DNA of 64,000 nucleotides from Haliclystus octoradiatus (GCA_916610825.1 OU744452.1:7100021-7164020); one strand, 5' to 3'. Numbered from the stretch's first letter, positions 20,895 through 36,145 are shown. Made by a program: numbers and translations. Notes: generated by a model not told the origin, from the sequence alone.

Positions 20895-22874
20895 ACTCAT
20901 CCAAACTGTATTAACTATTTAAAAATGTTTTTGAATTATGTTTTTGTGCTTTTAAATTCAAAGCAAAATTTTTGAACGCTGAAAATATTATAATTATTAT
21001 TATTTATCACAAATCATACGCTCAATTCAATTTAACTTTGTTAAATTTGATATACCTGAAATTAACTTTATTAAATGTTGATCAAAGATAATAACAAGAC
21101 ATCGCTATTTTTATTCTCGAAACTGTAGTAACATACTGTGTCTTATTCGTATAGCAAGTCAACAAAATGAAATTTTAATATTAATCGATGCCAGTATAAT
21201 TCCTTCGTTAATTATGGAAGCAAAATCTGAAAATAAAAGCCTTGCTGCTTAAAACCAAATGATTCGTTTTTTTATATTAAATAATAAATTATAAAAATAC
21301 TTTTGTGCAATGCCTTGATTAATTCTAAACTCTATAATTTTAGACTGTAGACAGATAATCTCTTCGAACTTTGAATATTTTTCGAAATAGTCGAACGCCA
21401 ACGCCAATTTGAAAATTCTTGCAAATTAATTTGTTTTTAAGCCCCGCGATAGATTATTCATTTCAAAACAGATTTTTTGCTCAGTGTTCTCACAAATTAT
21501 GTATCAAAATAGCCTTTTTAAAAGTGAAATGTTTTATATCTCGATTTTGAGAAAAGTAATGAACGGCATTTTGTTTCATTAATAAATTAAATTAAGACCT
21601 CAAGTCTCTTTAATTTCATAGCGTTTGTGCCGCGCTATATGTATTGCTAATATCAACAATACATGAAATATGTCTACGTTTCTTTGATTTCAAAACATAT
21701 TTTGTCTGGCCTAGTTATACTGGTAATTCAATGTAATTCAGTATTTCGTATTGTTTTAATTATCATAAAACTGATTCAGTTTCAAGTTTCACTTGTTCAA
21801 ACAATTTACACGCAGCTTTTAAATTCAAAGCAAAATATTTTTGTTCTGGAGATTTCAATTTGAAGTCGATTTGGCTGCCCGCTAGATTATCGACCTATGA
21901 AATTTTTCAAAATCTCTGAATTTTTTAATGCAATGATATCAATTAAAATATCAGATGAAGTATATTATTTTAAAACAACTCCATAGACCCATACTTTTCA
22001 TACAACAAATTTGTTACTGTACACGGTTATCTCGACACAAATGTTTGCATAATTTCCCGACAACGGATTATCCGTATTATATCACCAGTAAGACGTACAT
22101 AAGTCGCGGACAGACACAGAAATATCGAAATATCGAAATATAGAAATATTGTGATATATAAACAGACAGTATTATGTATACTAGCAATGAGTGTGGTCCA
22201 TAATGGACCTTCTATGATAAAAACTTTCAGATCACCTATAATTAAACAATTGACTAAGCTGACTATCGCTGTAAAATACGGAGTATGAACTCTGTAGTAG
22301 AACATCATGAGACACAATACGCATTGAAACGATGTAGCATTAATCAATACATCTTAATCATTCCTTTAATAAAAATTTAATTTATTTCAGATCAATTGAG
22401 TCGATTGAAATGTATAATTTAACGTAGCTATATCTACATAGAAAAACTTTATTTTATGTGTTGAAAGGAAACCAGAACACATTAATTATTATAAATTACA
22501 AATACTCAGTCAAATTTCGAAATCTGAAACTATCCATAAAAAATCACTTCAAATCCGATCCGATCCAAAGACCTAAAATATTAACCCGAATCTGACCGGA
22601 TACGATCGGATCGCGTTCGGTTCGAATTCATAAATCTTTATTGCAATATATACAGCAACAATGTGGTGTTCACAAAATAACGACGTCAAGGTGTGGCCGG
22701 TCAAACTCGTGGCATTGCATGCAATATATTCAATATTAAATTGATTTAGCTTCGACAAGACACATGGTCCACTAATTTCTGTTATTAACATGATCAAACG
22801 ATATCTTTTGTTAATTAACAATGATTTACTGCTTCATATTAAAAAAAAATCAGAAAAATCGTTGATAAAAATTG

Positions 22875-22940
22875 CCGAATGGCGGATTTGGACTGACGAC
22901 CCTGATATTGTAATACCAGGGCATTAACCAATCGGCCACT
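22875..22940 (-). ncRNA. tRNA-like element, unit 3
   Basis: Box A TGGCCGATTGG fits the consensus; box B altered (GTCCAAATC). Confidence 0.4.
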
Positions 22941-23819
22941 ACCTTACTTTTTGTTATCGGTGCTTTAACTGAAGTGATCAACAAAATTACTGCTTCGACA
23001 ACGTATTATTGAACAAGGCCGACCCACGCGCGTGTATTGAAAATCAAATTATATATATAATCTGAAAATATTATGATATGATAGTAAATGAGCCTATATA
23101 TTTTTGATCTTTGCAATCTCAGCAAGCAGGCCTGTGATTTTCATGGCAGTCTATCAAAATAACAAGATTTCGTTGAAAATAAAATTTTGTAAGTAGAAAA
23201 AAGAAGTGAAAAATTGGCCTGATAGTGCTTCTTGTTATCAAATTTTCCAGAATAATAGCATCAACATTCTTTTAAAAGGAAATGAAGTTCTATAATAAAT
23301 CGCTATACTAATTTGATATTGATATCATGTTACATCTTGTTGTCAATATTTCTACGCGCTATTTATAATACATTACAGATGTCGAATGAAAGAAAAGACG
23401 ATTATGAATAAATTAATTATTTTGATAGAAAAATGAAAACAACTCATTTTGCCAGATTCGTGATATGCATATTTATTCAGAATTTATTGAAACGGACGCG
23501 ATGGTTTATAGAGTGGAAATGTTTAGTGCAGCTTCAAAGATATAAAATATCATAGCTGATGGTAGTATTTAAATGCTCATGTTATGATGTGTGATGAAAA
23601 TGATTTACTTATAGAAAATGAATCTACTTTACCTTGCATTTGATCGCGATATGAAATGATCATTTTTGTCAGAATTATTTCGAATAAAAAGCAATTTATA
23701 TTATATTCTTATCGGGCTCACATTCTCCTTCGATAAAATATGGTTGTTAACTTATTATTGATTGGTGTATTAACTCAGAGAACCCGCTATTATGTATTTA
23801 AATGTTGTTCGGAGATTAT

Positions 23820-23951
23820 GCCGCTCGTATAGTTTTTATTTGGATCTCATTTGGAAAATGGTAAGTAGTATTTTAATAAATATTGTTTGCTATGATCGAT
23901 TATTTCATGCAACCTTTTCACTTTTTATTTTTGTAACACAAGGTTTGTTAC
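23820..23951 (+). ncRNA. Candidate SL/snRNA-like gene, unit 3
   Basis: Leader unchanged; donor context GTAAGTAG; both stems intact. Confidence 0.43.
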
Positions 23952-25897
23952 ACTCATCCAAACTGTATTAACTATTTAAAAATGTTTTTGAATTATGTTT
24001 TTGTGCTTTTAAATTCAAAGCAAAATTTTTGAACGCTGAAAATATTATAATTATTATTATTTATCACAAATCATACGCTCAATTCAATTTAACTTTGTTA
24101 AATTTGATATACCTGAAATTAACTTTATTAAATGTTGATCAAAGATAATAACAAGACATCGCTATTTTTATTCTCGAAACTGTAGTAACATACTGTTTCT
24201 TATTCGTATAGCAAGTCAACACAATGAAATTTTAATTTTAATCGATGCCTATAATTCCTTCGTTAATTATGGAAGCAAAATCTGAAAATAAAAGCCTTGC
24301 TGCTCAAAACCAAATGATTCGTTTTTTTATATTAAATAATAAATTATAGAAATACTTTTGTGCAATGCCTTGATTAATTCTAAACTCTATAATTTTAGAC
24401 TGTAGACAGATAATCTCTTCGAACTTTGAATATTTTTCGAATTAGTCGAACGCCAACGTCAATTTGAAAATTCTTGCAAATTAATTTGTTTTTAAGCCCC
24501 GCGATAGATTATTCATTTCAAAACAGATTGTTTGCTCAATGTTCTCACAAATTATATATCAAAATAGCCTTTTTAAAAGTGAAATGTTTTATATCTCCAT
24601 TTTGAGAAAAGTAATGAACGGCATTTTGTTTCATTAATAAATTAAATTAAGACCTCAAGTCTCTATATGTATTGCTGATATCAACACTACATGAAATAGG
24701 TCTACGTTTCTTTGATTTCAAAAAAATATTTTGTTTGGCCTAGTTATACTGGTAATTCAATGTAATTCAGTATTTCGTATTGTTTTAATTATCATAAAAC
24801 TGATTCAGTTTCAAGTTTCACTTGTTCAAACAATTTACACGCAGCTTTTAAATTCAAAGCAAAATATTTTTGTTCTGGAGAATTCAATTAGAAGTCGATT
24901 TGGCTGCCCGCTAGATTATCGACCTATGAAATTTTTCAAAATCTCTGAATTTTTTAATGTAATGATATCAAATAAAATATCAGATGAAGTATATTATTTT
25001 AAAACAACGTCATAGACCCATACTTTTCATACAACAAATTTGTTACTGTACACGGTTATCTCGACACAAATGTTTGCATAATTTCCCGACAACGGATTAT
25101 CCGTATTATTTCGCCAGTAAGACGTACATAAGTCGCGGACAGACACAGAAATATAGTGATATATAAACAGACAGTATTATGTATATAAGTGATAAGTGAT
25201 AGAAATACTAGCAATGAGTGTAGTCCATTATGGACCTTCTATGATAAAAATTTCAGATCACTTATAATTAAACAATTGACTAAGCTGACTATCGCTGTAT
25301 AATACGGAGTATGAACTCTGGAGGAGAACATGAGACACAATACGCATTGAAACGATGTAGCATTAATCAATACATCTTAATCATTCTTTTAATAAAAATT
25401 TAATTTATTTCACATCAATTGAGTCGATTGAAATGTATAATTTAACGTAGCTTTGTCTACATAGAAAAACTTTATTTTATGTGCTGAAAGGAAACCAGAA
25501 CACATTAATTATTATGAATTACAAATATTCAGTCAAATTTCGAAATATGAAACTATCCATAAAAAATCACTTCAAATCCGATCCGATCCGAAGACCTAAT
25601 ATATTAAAACGAATCTGACCCGATACGATCAAATCGTGTTCGGTTCGGATTGATAAATCTTCATTGCAATACAACACTAATGTGGTGTTCACAAAATAAC
25701 GCCGTCAAGGTGAGGCCGGTCAAACTTGTGGCATCGCATGTAATATATTCAATATTAAATTAATTTAGCTTCGACAAGACACATGGTCCACTAATTTCTG
25801 TTATTAACATGATCAAACGATATCTTTTGTTAATTAACAATGATTTACTGCTTCATATTAAAAAAAAATCATAAAAATCGTTGATAAAAAAAAGTTA

Positions 25898-25963
25898 CCG
25901 AATAGCGGATTTGAACTTACGACCCTGATATTGTAATACCAGAGCATTAACCAATGAGCCAAC
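25898..25963 (-). ncRNA. tRNA-like element, unit 4
   Basis: Both boxes intact (TGGCTCATTGG, GTTCAAATC); T7 run downstream. Confidence 0.48.
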
Positions 25964-26840
25964 CCCTTACTTACTGTAGTACGCGCTTTGACTGTACTAA
26001 TCAACAAACCTGCTGCTTCGACAAAGTATTACTGAACAAGGCGACAGCGCGTGTATTGATTTCAAACTATATATATAATCTGAAAATATTATGATATGAT
26101 AGTATATGAGCCTATATATTTTTGATCTTTGCAATCTCAGCAAGTAGGCCTGTGATTTTCATGCCAGTCTATCAAAATACTAAGAGTTCGTTGAAAATAA
26201 AATTTTAAAAGTAAACAAAAGATGTGAAATGTTGACCTCATAGTGCTTCTTGTTATCAAATTTTCCAGAATAATAGCATCAACATTCTTTTAAAAGGAAA
26301 TAAAATTCTATAATAAATCGCTATACTAATTCGATATTGATATTATGTTACATCTTGTTGTCAATATTTCTACGCGCTATTCTTAATACATTACAGATGT
26401 CGAATGAAAGGAAAGATGATTATGAATAAATTAATTATTTTGATAGAAAAACGAAAACAACTCATTTTGCCAGATTCGTGATATGCATATTTATTCAGAA
26501 TTTATTGAAACGGACACGATGGTTTAAAGAGTTGAAATGTTTAGTGCAGCTTCAAAGATATAAAATACCACAGCCGATGGTAATAATTAAATGCTCATGT
26601 TATGATGTCTGACGAAAAGGCTCATTTACTATGTAGAAAATGAATCTACTTTACCATGCATTTGATCACGATATGAAATGATCATTTTTGTCAGAATTAT
26701 TTCGAATAAAAGACAATCTTTATTTTATTCTTATCGGGCGTACATTCTCCTTCGATAAAATATGGTTGTTACTTATTATTGATTGGTGTATTAACTCAGA
26801 GAACCCGCTATTATGTATTTAAATGTTGTTCGGAGATTAT

Positions 26841-26972
26841 GCCGCTCGTATAGTTTTTATTTGGATCTCATTTGGAAAATGGTAAGTTGTATTTTAATAA
26901 ATATTGTTTGCTATGATCGATTATTTCATGCAACCTTTTCGCTTTTTATTTTTGTAACACAAGGTTTGTTAC
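26841..26972 (+). ncRNA. Candidate SL/snRNA-like gene, unit 4
   Basis: Leader, donor and stems as unit 1; one A-to-G change in the single-stranded linker before the Sm-like site. Confidence 0.43.
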
Positions 26973-28974
26973 ACTCATCCAAACTGTATTAACTATTTAA
27001 AAATGTTTTTAAATTATGTTTTTGTACTTTTAAATTCAAAGTAAAATTTTTGTACGCTGAAAATATTATAATTATTATTATTTATCACAAATCATACGCT
27101 CAATTCAATTTAACTTTGTTAAATTTGATATACCTGAAATTTACTTTATTAAATGTTGATCAACGATAATAACAAGACACCGCTATTTTTATTCTCGAAA
27201 CTGTAGTAACATACTGTGTCTTATTCGTATAGCAAGTCAACAAAATGAAATTTTAATTTTTATCGATGCCTATAATTCCTTCGTTAATTATGGAAGCAAA
27301 ATCTGAAAATAAATGGCTGCCTGCTCAAAACCAAATGATTTATATTTTTATATTAAATAATAAATTATAGAAATACTTTTGTGCAATGCCTTGATTGATT
27401 CTAAACTCTATAATTTTAAACTGTAGACAGATAATCTATTCGAACTTTGAATATTTTTCGAATTGATCGAACGCCAACGTCATTTTGAAAATTCTTGCAA
27501 GTTAATTTGTTTTTATGCCCCGCGATAGATTATTCATTTCAAAACAGATTGTTTGCTCAGTGTTCTCACAAATTATATATCAAAATAGCCTTTCTAAAAG
27601 TGAAATGTTTTGTATCTCGATTCTGGTAAAAGTAATGAACGGCATTTTGTTTCATTAATAAATTAAAGACCTAAAGTCTCTTTAATTTTCATAGCGTTTG
27701 ACCAGCGCTATATGTATTGCGGATATCAACACTACATGAAATAAGTCTACGTTTCTTTGATTTCAAAAAAATATTTTGTTTGGCCTAGTTATACTGGTAA
27801 TTCAATGTAATTCAGTATTTCGTATTGTTTTAATTATCATAAAACTGATTCTTTTTCAAGTTTCACTTGCTCAAACAATTTACACGCAGCTTTTAAATTC
27901 AAAGCAAAATATTTTTGTTCTGGGGATTTCAATTTGAATTCGATTTGGCTGCCCGCTAGATTATTGACCTATGAAATTTTTCAAAATCTCTGAATTTTTT
28001 AATGCAACGATATCAAATAAAATATCAGATGAAGTATATTATTTTAAAACAACGTCATAGACCCATACTTTTCATACAACAAATTTGTTACTGTACACGG
28101 TTATCTCGACACAAATGTTTGCATAATTTCCCGACAACGGATTATCCGTATTATATCGCCAGTAAGACGTACATAAGTCGCGGACAGACACAGAAATATC
28201 GAAATATCGAAATATCGAAATATAGAAATATTGTGATATATAAACAGACAGTATTATGTATATAAGTGATAAGTGATAGAAATACTAGCAATGAGTGTAG
28301 TCCATTATGGACCTTCTATGATAAAAATTTCAGATCACTTATAATTAAACAATTGACTAAGCTGACTATCGCTGTATAATACGGAGTATGAACTCTGGAG
28401 GAGAACATGAGACACAATACGCATTGAAACGATGTAGCATTAATCAATACATCTTAATCATTCTTTTAATAAAAATTTAATTTATTTCACATCAATTGAG
28501 TCGATTGAAATGTCTAATTTAACGTAGCTTTGTCTACATAGAAAAACTTTATTTTATGTGCTGAAAGGAAACCAGAACACATTAATTATTATGAATTACA
28601 AATATTCAGTCAAATTTCGACATATGAAACTATCCATAAAAAATCACTTCAAATCCGATCCGATCCGAAGACCTAATATATTAAAACGAATCTGACCCGA
28701 TACGATCAAATCGTGTTCGGTTCGGATTGATAAATCTTCATTGCAATACAACACTAATGTGGTGTTCACAAAATAACGCCGTCAAGGTGAGGCCGGTCAA
28801 ACTTGTGGCATCGCATGTAATATATTCAATATTAAATTAATTTAGCTTCGACAAGACACATGGTCCACTAATTTCTGTTATTAACATGATCAAACGATAT
28901 CTTTTGTTAATTAACAATGATTTACTGCTTCATATTAAAAAAAAATCAGAAAAATCGTTGATAAAAAAAAGTTA

Positions 28975-29040
28975 CCGAATAGCGGATTTGAGCTTACGAC
29001 CCTGATATTGTAATACCAGAGCATTAACCAATGAGCCAAC
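28975..29040 (-). ncRNA. tRNA-like element, unit 5
   Basis: Box A intact; box B altered (GCTCAAATC). Confidence 0.4.
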
Positions 29041-29918
29041 CCCTTACTTACTGTAGTACGCGCTTTGACTGTACTAATCAACAAACCTGCTGCTTCGACA
29101 ACGTATTACTGAACAAGGCGACAGCGCGTGTATTGATTTCAAACTATATATATAATCTGAAAATATTATGATATGATAGTATATGAGCCTATATATTTTT
29201 GATCTTTGCAATCTCAGCAAGTAGGCCTGTGATTTTCATGCCAGTCTATCAAAATACTAAGAGTTCGTTGAAAATAAAATTTTAAAAGTAAACAAAAGAT
29301 GTGAAATGTTGACCTCATAGTGCTTCTTGTTATCAAATTTTCCAGAATAATAGCATCAACATTCTTTTAAAAGGAAATAAAATTCTATAATAAATCGCTA
29401 TACTAATTCGATATTGATATTATGTTACATCTTGTTGTCAATATTTCTACGCGCTATTTATAATACATTACAGATGTCGAATGAAAGAAAAGATGATTAT
29501 GAATAAATTAATTATTTTGATAGAAAAACGAAAACAACTCATTTTGCCAGATTCGTGATATGCATATGTATTCAGAATTTATTGAAACGGAAGCGATGGT
29601 TTATAGAGTGGAAATGTTTAGTGCAGCTTCAAAGATATAAAATACCACAGCCGATGGTAATATTTAAATGCTCATGTAATGATGTCTGACGAAAAGGATA
29701 ATTTACTATGTAGAAAATGAATCTACTTTACCGTGCATTTGATCACGATATGAAATGATCATTTTTGTCAGAATTATTTCGAATAAAAGACAATCTTTAT
29801 TTTATTCTTATCGGGCGTACATTCTCCTTCGATAAAATATGGTTGTTAACTTATTATTGATTGGTGTATTAACTCAGAGAACCCGCTATTATGTATTTAA
29901 ATGTTGTTCGGAGATTAT

Positions 29919-30050
29919 GCCGCTCGTATAGTTTTTATTTGGATCTCATTTGGAAAATGGTAAGTTGTATTTTAATAAATATTGTTTGCTATGATCGATT
30001 ATTTCATGCAACCTTTTCGCTTTTTATTTTTGTAACACAAGGTTTGTTAC
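29919..30050 (+). ncRNA. Candidate SL/snRNA-like gene, unit 5
   Basis: Same sequence class as unit 4. Confidence 0.43.
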
Positions 30051-32022
30051 ACTCATCCAAACTGTATTAACTATTTAAAAATGTTTTTAAATTATGTTTT
30101 TGTGCTTTTAAATTCAAAGCAAAATTTTTGTACGCTGAAAATATTATAATTATTATTATTTATCACAAATCATACGCTCAATTCAATTTAACTTTGTTAA
30201 ATTTGATATACCTGAAATTTACTTTATTAAATGTTGATCAACGATAATAACAAGACACCGCTATTTTTATTCTCGAAACTGTAGTAACATACTGTGTCTT
30301 ATTCGTATAGCAAGTCAACAAAATGAAATTTTAATTTTTATCGATGCCTATAATTCCTTCGTTAATTATGGAAGCAAAATCTGAAAATAAATGGCTGCCT
30401 GCTCAAAACCAAATGATTCATATTTTTATATTAAATAATAAATTATAGAAATACTTTTGTGCAATGCCTTGATTGATTCTAAACTCTATAATTTTAAACT
30501 GTAGACAGATAATCTATTCGAACTTTGAATATTTTTCGAATTGATCGAACGCCAACGTCATTTTGAAAATTCTTGCAAGTTAATTTGTTTTTATGCCCCG
30601 CGATAGATTATTCATTTCAAAACAGATTGTTTGCTCAGTGTTCTCACAAGTTATATATCAAAATAGCCTTTTTAAGAGTGAAATGTTTTGTATCTCGATT
30701 TTGGTAAAAGTAATGAACGGCATTTGGTTTCATTAATAAATTAAATTAAGACCTCAAGTCTCTTTAATTTCATAGCGTTTGTGCCGCGCTATATGTATTG
30801 CAGATATCAACACTACATGAAATATGTCTACGTTTCTTTGATTTCAAAACATATTTTGTCTGGCCTAGTTATACTGGTAATTCAATGTAATTCAGTATTT
30901 CGTATTGTTTTAATTATCATAAAACTGATTCAGTTTCAAGTTTCACTTGTTCAAACAATTTACACGCAGCTTTTAAATTCAAAGCAAAATATTTTTGTTC
31001 TGGAGAATTCAATTAGAAGTCGATTTGGCTGCCCGCTAGATTATCGACCTATGAAATTTTTCAAAATCTCTGAATTTTTTAATGTAATGATATCAAATAA
31101 AATATCAGATGAAGTATATTATTTTAAAACAACGTCATAGACCCATACTTTTCATACAACAAATTTGTTACTGTACACGGTTATCTCGACACAAATGTTT
31201 GCATAATTTCCCGACAACGGATTATCCGTATTATTTCGCCAGTAAGACGTACATAAGTCGCGGACAGACACAGAAATATAGTGATATATAAACAGACAGT
31301 ATTATGTATATAAGTGATAAGTGATAGAAATACTAGCAATGAGTGTAGTCCATTATGGACCTTCTATGATAAAAATTTCAGATCACTTATAATTAAACAA
31401 TTGACTAAGCTGACTATCGCTGTATAATACGGAGTATGAACTCTGGAGGAGAACATGAGACACAATACGCATTGAAACGATGTAGCATTAATCAATACAT
31501 CTTAATCATTCTTTTAATAAAAATTTAATTTATTTCACATCAATTGAGTCGATTGAAATGTATAATTTAACGTAGCTTTGTCTACATAGAAAAACTTTAT
31601 TTTATGTGCTGAAAGGAAACCAGAACACATTAATTATTATGAATTACAAATATTCAGTCAAATTTCGAAATATGAAACTATCCATAAAAAATCACTTCAA
31701 ATCCGATCCGATCCGAAGACCTAATATATTAAAACGAATCTGACCCGATACGATCAAATCGTGTTCGGTTCGGATTGATAAATCTTCATTGCAATACAAC
31801 ACTAATGTGGTGTTCACAAAATAACGCCGTCAAGGTGAGGCCGGTCAAACTTGTGGCATCGCATGTAATATATTCAATATTAAATTAATTTAGCTTCGAC
31901 AAGACACATGGTCCACTAATTTCTGTTATTAACATGATCAAACGATATCTTTTGTTAATTAACAATGATTTACTGCTTCATATTAAAAAAAAATCAGAAA
32001 AATCGTTGATAAAAAAAAGTTA

Positions 32023-32088
32023 CCGAATAGCGGATTTGAACTTACGACCCTGATATTGTAATACCAGAGCATTAACCAATGAGCCAAC
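32023..32088 (-). ncRNA. tRNA-like element, unit 6
   Basis: Both boxes intact. Confidence 0.48.
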
Positions 32089-32966
32089 CCCTTACTTACT
32101 GTAGTACGCGCTTTGACTGTACTAATCAACAAACCTGCTGCTTCGACAAAGTATTACTGAACAAGGCGACAGCGCGTGTATTGATTTCAAACTATATATA
32201 TAATCTGAAAATATTATGATATGATAGTATATGAGCCTATATATTTTTGATCTTTGCAATCTCAGCAAGTAGGCCTGTGATTTTCATGCCAGTCTATCAA
32301 AATACTAAGAGTTCGTTGAAAATAAAATTTTAAAAGTAAACAAAAGATGTGAAATGTTGACCTCATAGTGCTTCTTGTTATCAAATTTTCCAGAATAATA
32401 GCATCAACATTCTTTTAAAAGGAAATAAAATTCTATAATAAATCGCTATACTAATTCGATATTGATATTATGTTACATCTTGTTGTCAATATTTCTACGC
32501 GCTATTTATAATACATTACAGATGTCGAATGAAAGAAAAGATGATTATGAATAAATTAATTATTTTGATAGAAAAACGAAAACAACTCATTTTGCCAGAT
32601 TCGTGATATGCATATGTATTCAGAATTTATTGAAACGGAAGCGATGGTTTATAGAGTGGAAATGTTTAGTGCAGCTTCAAAGATATAAAATACCACAGCC
32701 GATGGTAATATTTAAATGCTCATGTAATGATGTCTGACGAAAAGGATAATTTACTATGTAGAAAATGAATCTACTTTACCGTGCATTTGATCACGATATG
32801 AAATGATCATTTTTGTCAGAATTATTTCGAATAAAAGACAATCTTTATTTTATTCTTATCGGGCGTACATTCTCCTTCGATAAAATATGGTTGTTAACTT
32901 ATTATTGATTGGTGTATTAACTCAGAGAACCCGCTATTATGTATTTAAATGTTGTTCGGAGATTAT

Positions 32967-33098
32967 GCCGCTCGTATAGTTTTTATTTGGATCTCATTTG
33001 GAAAATGGTAAGTTGTATTTTAATAAATATTGTTTGCTATGATCGATTATTTCATGCAACCTTTTCGCTTTTTATTTTTGTAACACAAGGTTTGTTAC
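32967..33098 (+). ncRNA. Candidate SL/snRNA-like gene, unit 6
   Basis: Same sequence class as unit 4. Confidence 0.43.
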
Positions 33099-35070
33099 AC
33101 TCATCCAAACTGTATTAACTATTTAAAAATGTTTTTAAATTATGTTTTTGTGCTTTTAAATTCAAAGCAAAATTTTTGTACGCTGAAAATATTATAATTA
33201 TTATTATTTATCACAAATCATACGCTCAATTCAATTTAACTTTGTTAAATTTGATATACCTGAAATTTACTTTATTAAATGTTGATCAACGATAATAACA
33301 AGACACCGCTATTTTTATTCTCGAAACTGTAGTAACATACTGTGTCTTATTCGTATAGCAAGTCAACAAAATGAAATTTAAATTTTTATCGATGCCTATA
33401 ATTCCTTCGTTAATTATGGAAGCAAAATCTGAAAATAAATGGCTGCCTGCTCAAAACCAAATGATTCATATTTTTATATTAAATAATAAATTATAGAAAT
33501 ACTTTTGTGCAATGCCTTGATTGATTCTAATTTCTATAATTTTAAACTGTAGACAGATAATCTATTCGAACTTTGAATATTTTTCGAATTGATCGAACGC
33601 CAACGTCATTTTGAAAATTCTTGCAAGTTAATTTGTTTTTATGCCCCGCGATAGATTATTCATTTCAAAACAGATTGTTTGCTCAGTGTTCTCACAAGTT
33701 ATATATCAAAATAGCCTTTTTAAGAGTGAAATGTTTTGTATCTCGATTTTGGTAAAAGTAATGAACGGCATTTGGTTTCATTAATAAATTAAATTAAGAC
33801 CTCAAGTCTCTTTAATTTCATAGCGTTTGTGCCGCGCTATATGTATTGCAGATATCAACACTACATGAAATATGTCTACGTTTCTTTGATTTCAAAACAT
33901 ATTTTGTCTGGCCTAGTTATACTGGTAATTCAATGTAATTCAGTATTTCGTATTGTTTTAATTATCATAAAACTGATTCAGTTTCAAGTTTCACTTGTTC
34001 AAACAATTTACACGCAGCTTTTAAATTCAAAGCAAAATATTTTTGTTCTGGAGAATTCAATTAGAAGTCGATTTGGCTGCCCGCTAGATTATCGACCTAT
34101 GAAATTTTTCAAAATCTCTGAATTTTTTAATGTAATGATATCAAATAAAATATCAGATGAAGTATATTATTTTAAAACAACGTCATAGACCCATACTTTT
34201 CATACAACAAATTTGTTACTGTACACGGTTATCTTGACACAAATGTTTGCATAATTTCCCGACAACGGATTATCCGTATTATTTCGCCAGTAAGACGTAC
34301 ATAAGTCGCGGACAGACACAGAAATATAGTGATATATAAACAGACAGTATTATGTATATAAGTGATAAGTGATAGAAATACTAGCAATGAGTGTAGTCCA
34401 TTATGGACCTTCTATGATAAAAATTTCAGATCACTTATAATTAAACAATTGACTAAGCTGACTATCGCTGTATAATACGGAGTATGAACTCTGGAGGAGA
34501 ACATGAGACACAATACGCATTGAAACGATGTAGCATTAATCAATACATCTTAATCATTCTTTTAATAAAAATTTAATTTATTTCACATCAATTGAGTCGA
34601 TTGAAATGTATAATTTAACGTAGCTTTGTCTACATAGAAAAACTTTATTTTATGTGCTGAAAGGAAACCAGAACACATTAATTATTATGAATTACAAATA
34701 TTCAGTCAAATTTCGAAATATGAAACTATCCATAAAAAATCACTTCAAATCCGATCCGATCCGAAGACCTAATATATTAAAACGAATCTGACCCGATACG
34801 ATCAAATCGTGTTCGGTTCGGATTGATAAATCTTCATTGCAATACAACACTAATGTGGTGTTCACAAAATAACGCCGTCAAGGTGAGGCCGGTCAAACTT
34901 GTGGCATCGCATGTAATATATTCAATATTAAATTAATTTAGCTTCGACAAGACACATGGTCCACTAATTTCTGTTATTAACATGATCAAACGATATCTTT
35001 TGTTAATTAACAATGATTTACTGCTTCATATTAAAAAAAAATCAGAAAAATCGTTGATAAAAAAAAGTTA

Positions 35071-35136
35071 CCGAATAGCGGATTTGAACTTACGACCCTG
35101 ATATTGTAATACCAGAGCATTAACCAATGAGCCAAC
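35071..35136 (-). ncRNA. tRNA-like element, unit 7
   Basis: Both boxes intact. Confidence 0.48.
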
Positions 35137-36013
35137 CCCTTACTTACTGTAGTACGCGCTTTGACTGTACTAATCAACAAACCTGCTGCTTCGACAAAGT
35201 ATTACTGAACAAGGCGACAGCGCGTGTATTGATTTCAAACTATATATATAATCTGAAAATATTATGATATGATAGTATATGAGCCTATATATTTTTGATC
35301 TTTGCAATCTCAGCAAGTAGGCCTGTGATTTTCATGCCAGTCTATCAAAATACTAAGAGTTCGTTGAAAATAAAATTTTAAAAGTAAACAAAAGATGTGA
35401 AATGTTGACCTCATAGTGCTTCTTGTTATCAAATTTTCCAGAATAATAGCATCAACATTCTTTTAAAAGGAAATAAAATTCTATAATAAATCGCTATACT
35501 AATTCGATATTGATATTATGTTACATCTTGTTGTCAATATTTCTACGCGCTATTCTTAATACATTACAGATGTCGAATGAAAGGAAAGATGATTATGAAT
35601 AAATTAATTATTTTGATAGAAAAACGAAAACAACTCATTTTGCCAGATTCGTGATATGCATATTTATTCAGAATTTATTGAAACGGACACGATGGTTTAA
35701 AGAGTTGAAATGTTTAGTGCAGCTTCAAAGATATAAAATACCACAGCCGATGGTAATAATTAAATGCTCATGTTATGATGTCTGACGAAAAGGCTCATTT
35801 ACTATGTAGAAAATGAATCTACTTTACCATGCATTTGATCACGATATGAAATGATCATTTTTGTCAGAATTATTTCGAATAAAAGACAATCTTTATTTTA
35901 TTCTTATCGGGCGTACATTCTCCTTCGATAAAATATGGTTGTTACTTATTATTGATTGGTGTATTAACTCAGAGAACCCGCTATTATGTATTTAAATGTT
36001 GTTCGGAGATTAT

Positions 36014-36145
36014 GCCGCTCGTATAGTTTTTATTTGGATCTCATTTGGAAAATGGTAAGTTGTATTTTAATAAATATTGTTTGCTATGATCGATTATTTC
36101 ATGCAACCTTTTCGCTTTTTATTTTTGTAACACAAGGTTTGTTAC
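36014..36145 (+). ncRNA. Candidate SL/snRNA-like gene, unit 7
   Basis: Same sequence class as unit 4. Confidence 0.43.

Larger units (their letters stand above)
19128..22180 (+). repeat. Array unit 2
   Basis: Closest to unit 13 (shared CTGATAATATTA near 20000, CTTGCTGCTTAAAACC near 21240). Ends with one copy of the 50-bp module and joins unit 3 as TGTATA|CTAGC. Confidence 0.93.
22181..25207 (+). repeat. Array unit 3
   Basis: First part resembles units 9 and 11 (GTAAGTAG donor context, CCAGGGCATTAACC); its 3' end resembles units 5 and 6 (GAGAATTCAATTAGAAG), so it is a mosaic. Confidence 0.93.
25208..28284 (+). repeat. Array unit 4
   Basis: 3,077 bp; near-identical to unit 7 at an offset of 9,173 bp. 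Confidence 0.95.
28285..31332 (+). repeat. Array unit 5
   Basis: 3,048 bp. Shares private variants with unit 8 (GAAATGTCTAATTT, TTTCGACATATGAAAC) at the same 9,173-bp offset; its 3' half also matches unit 6. Confidence 0.95.
31333..34380 (+). repeat. Array unit 6
   Basis: 3,048 bp, near-identical to unit 5 over its second half and to unit 4 over its first part. Confidence 0.95.

Noticed and set aside
30781..31140. Recurrent frames of 60-119 codons in the array units (for example 30781-31140, 28002-28265, 22027-22347 minus)
   Set aside because: They are broken or changed in length in sister units by single substitutions, have no domain, and their composition is that of AT-rich spacer. Recurrence is explained by the repeat itself.
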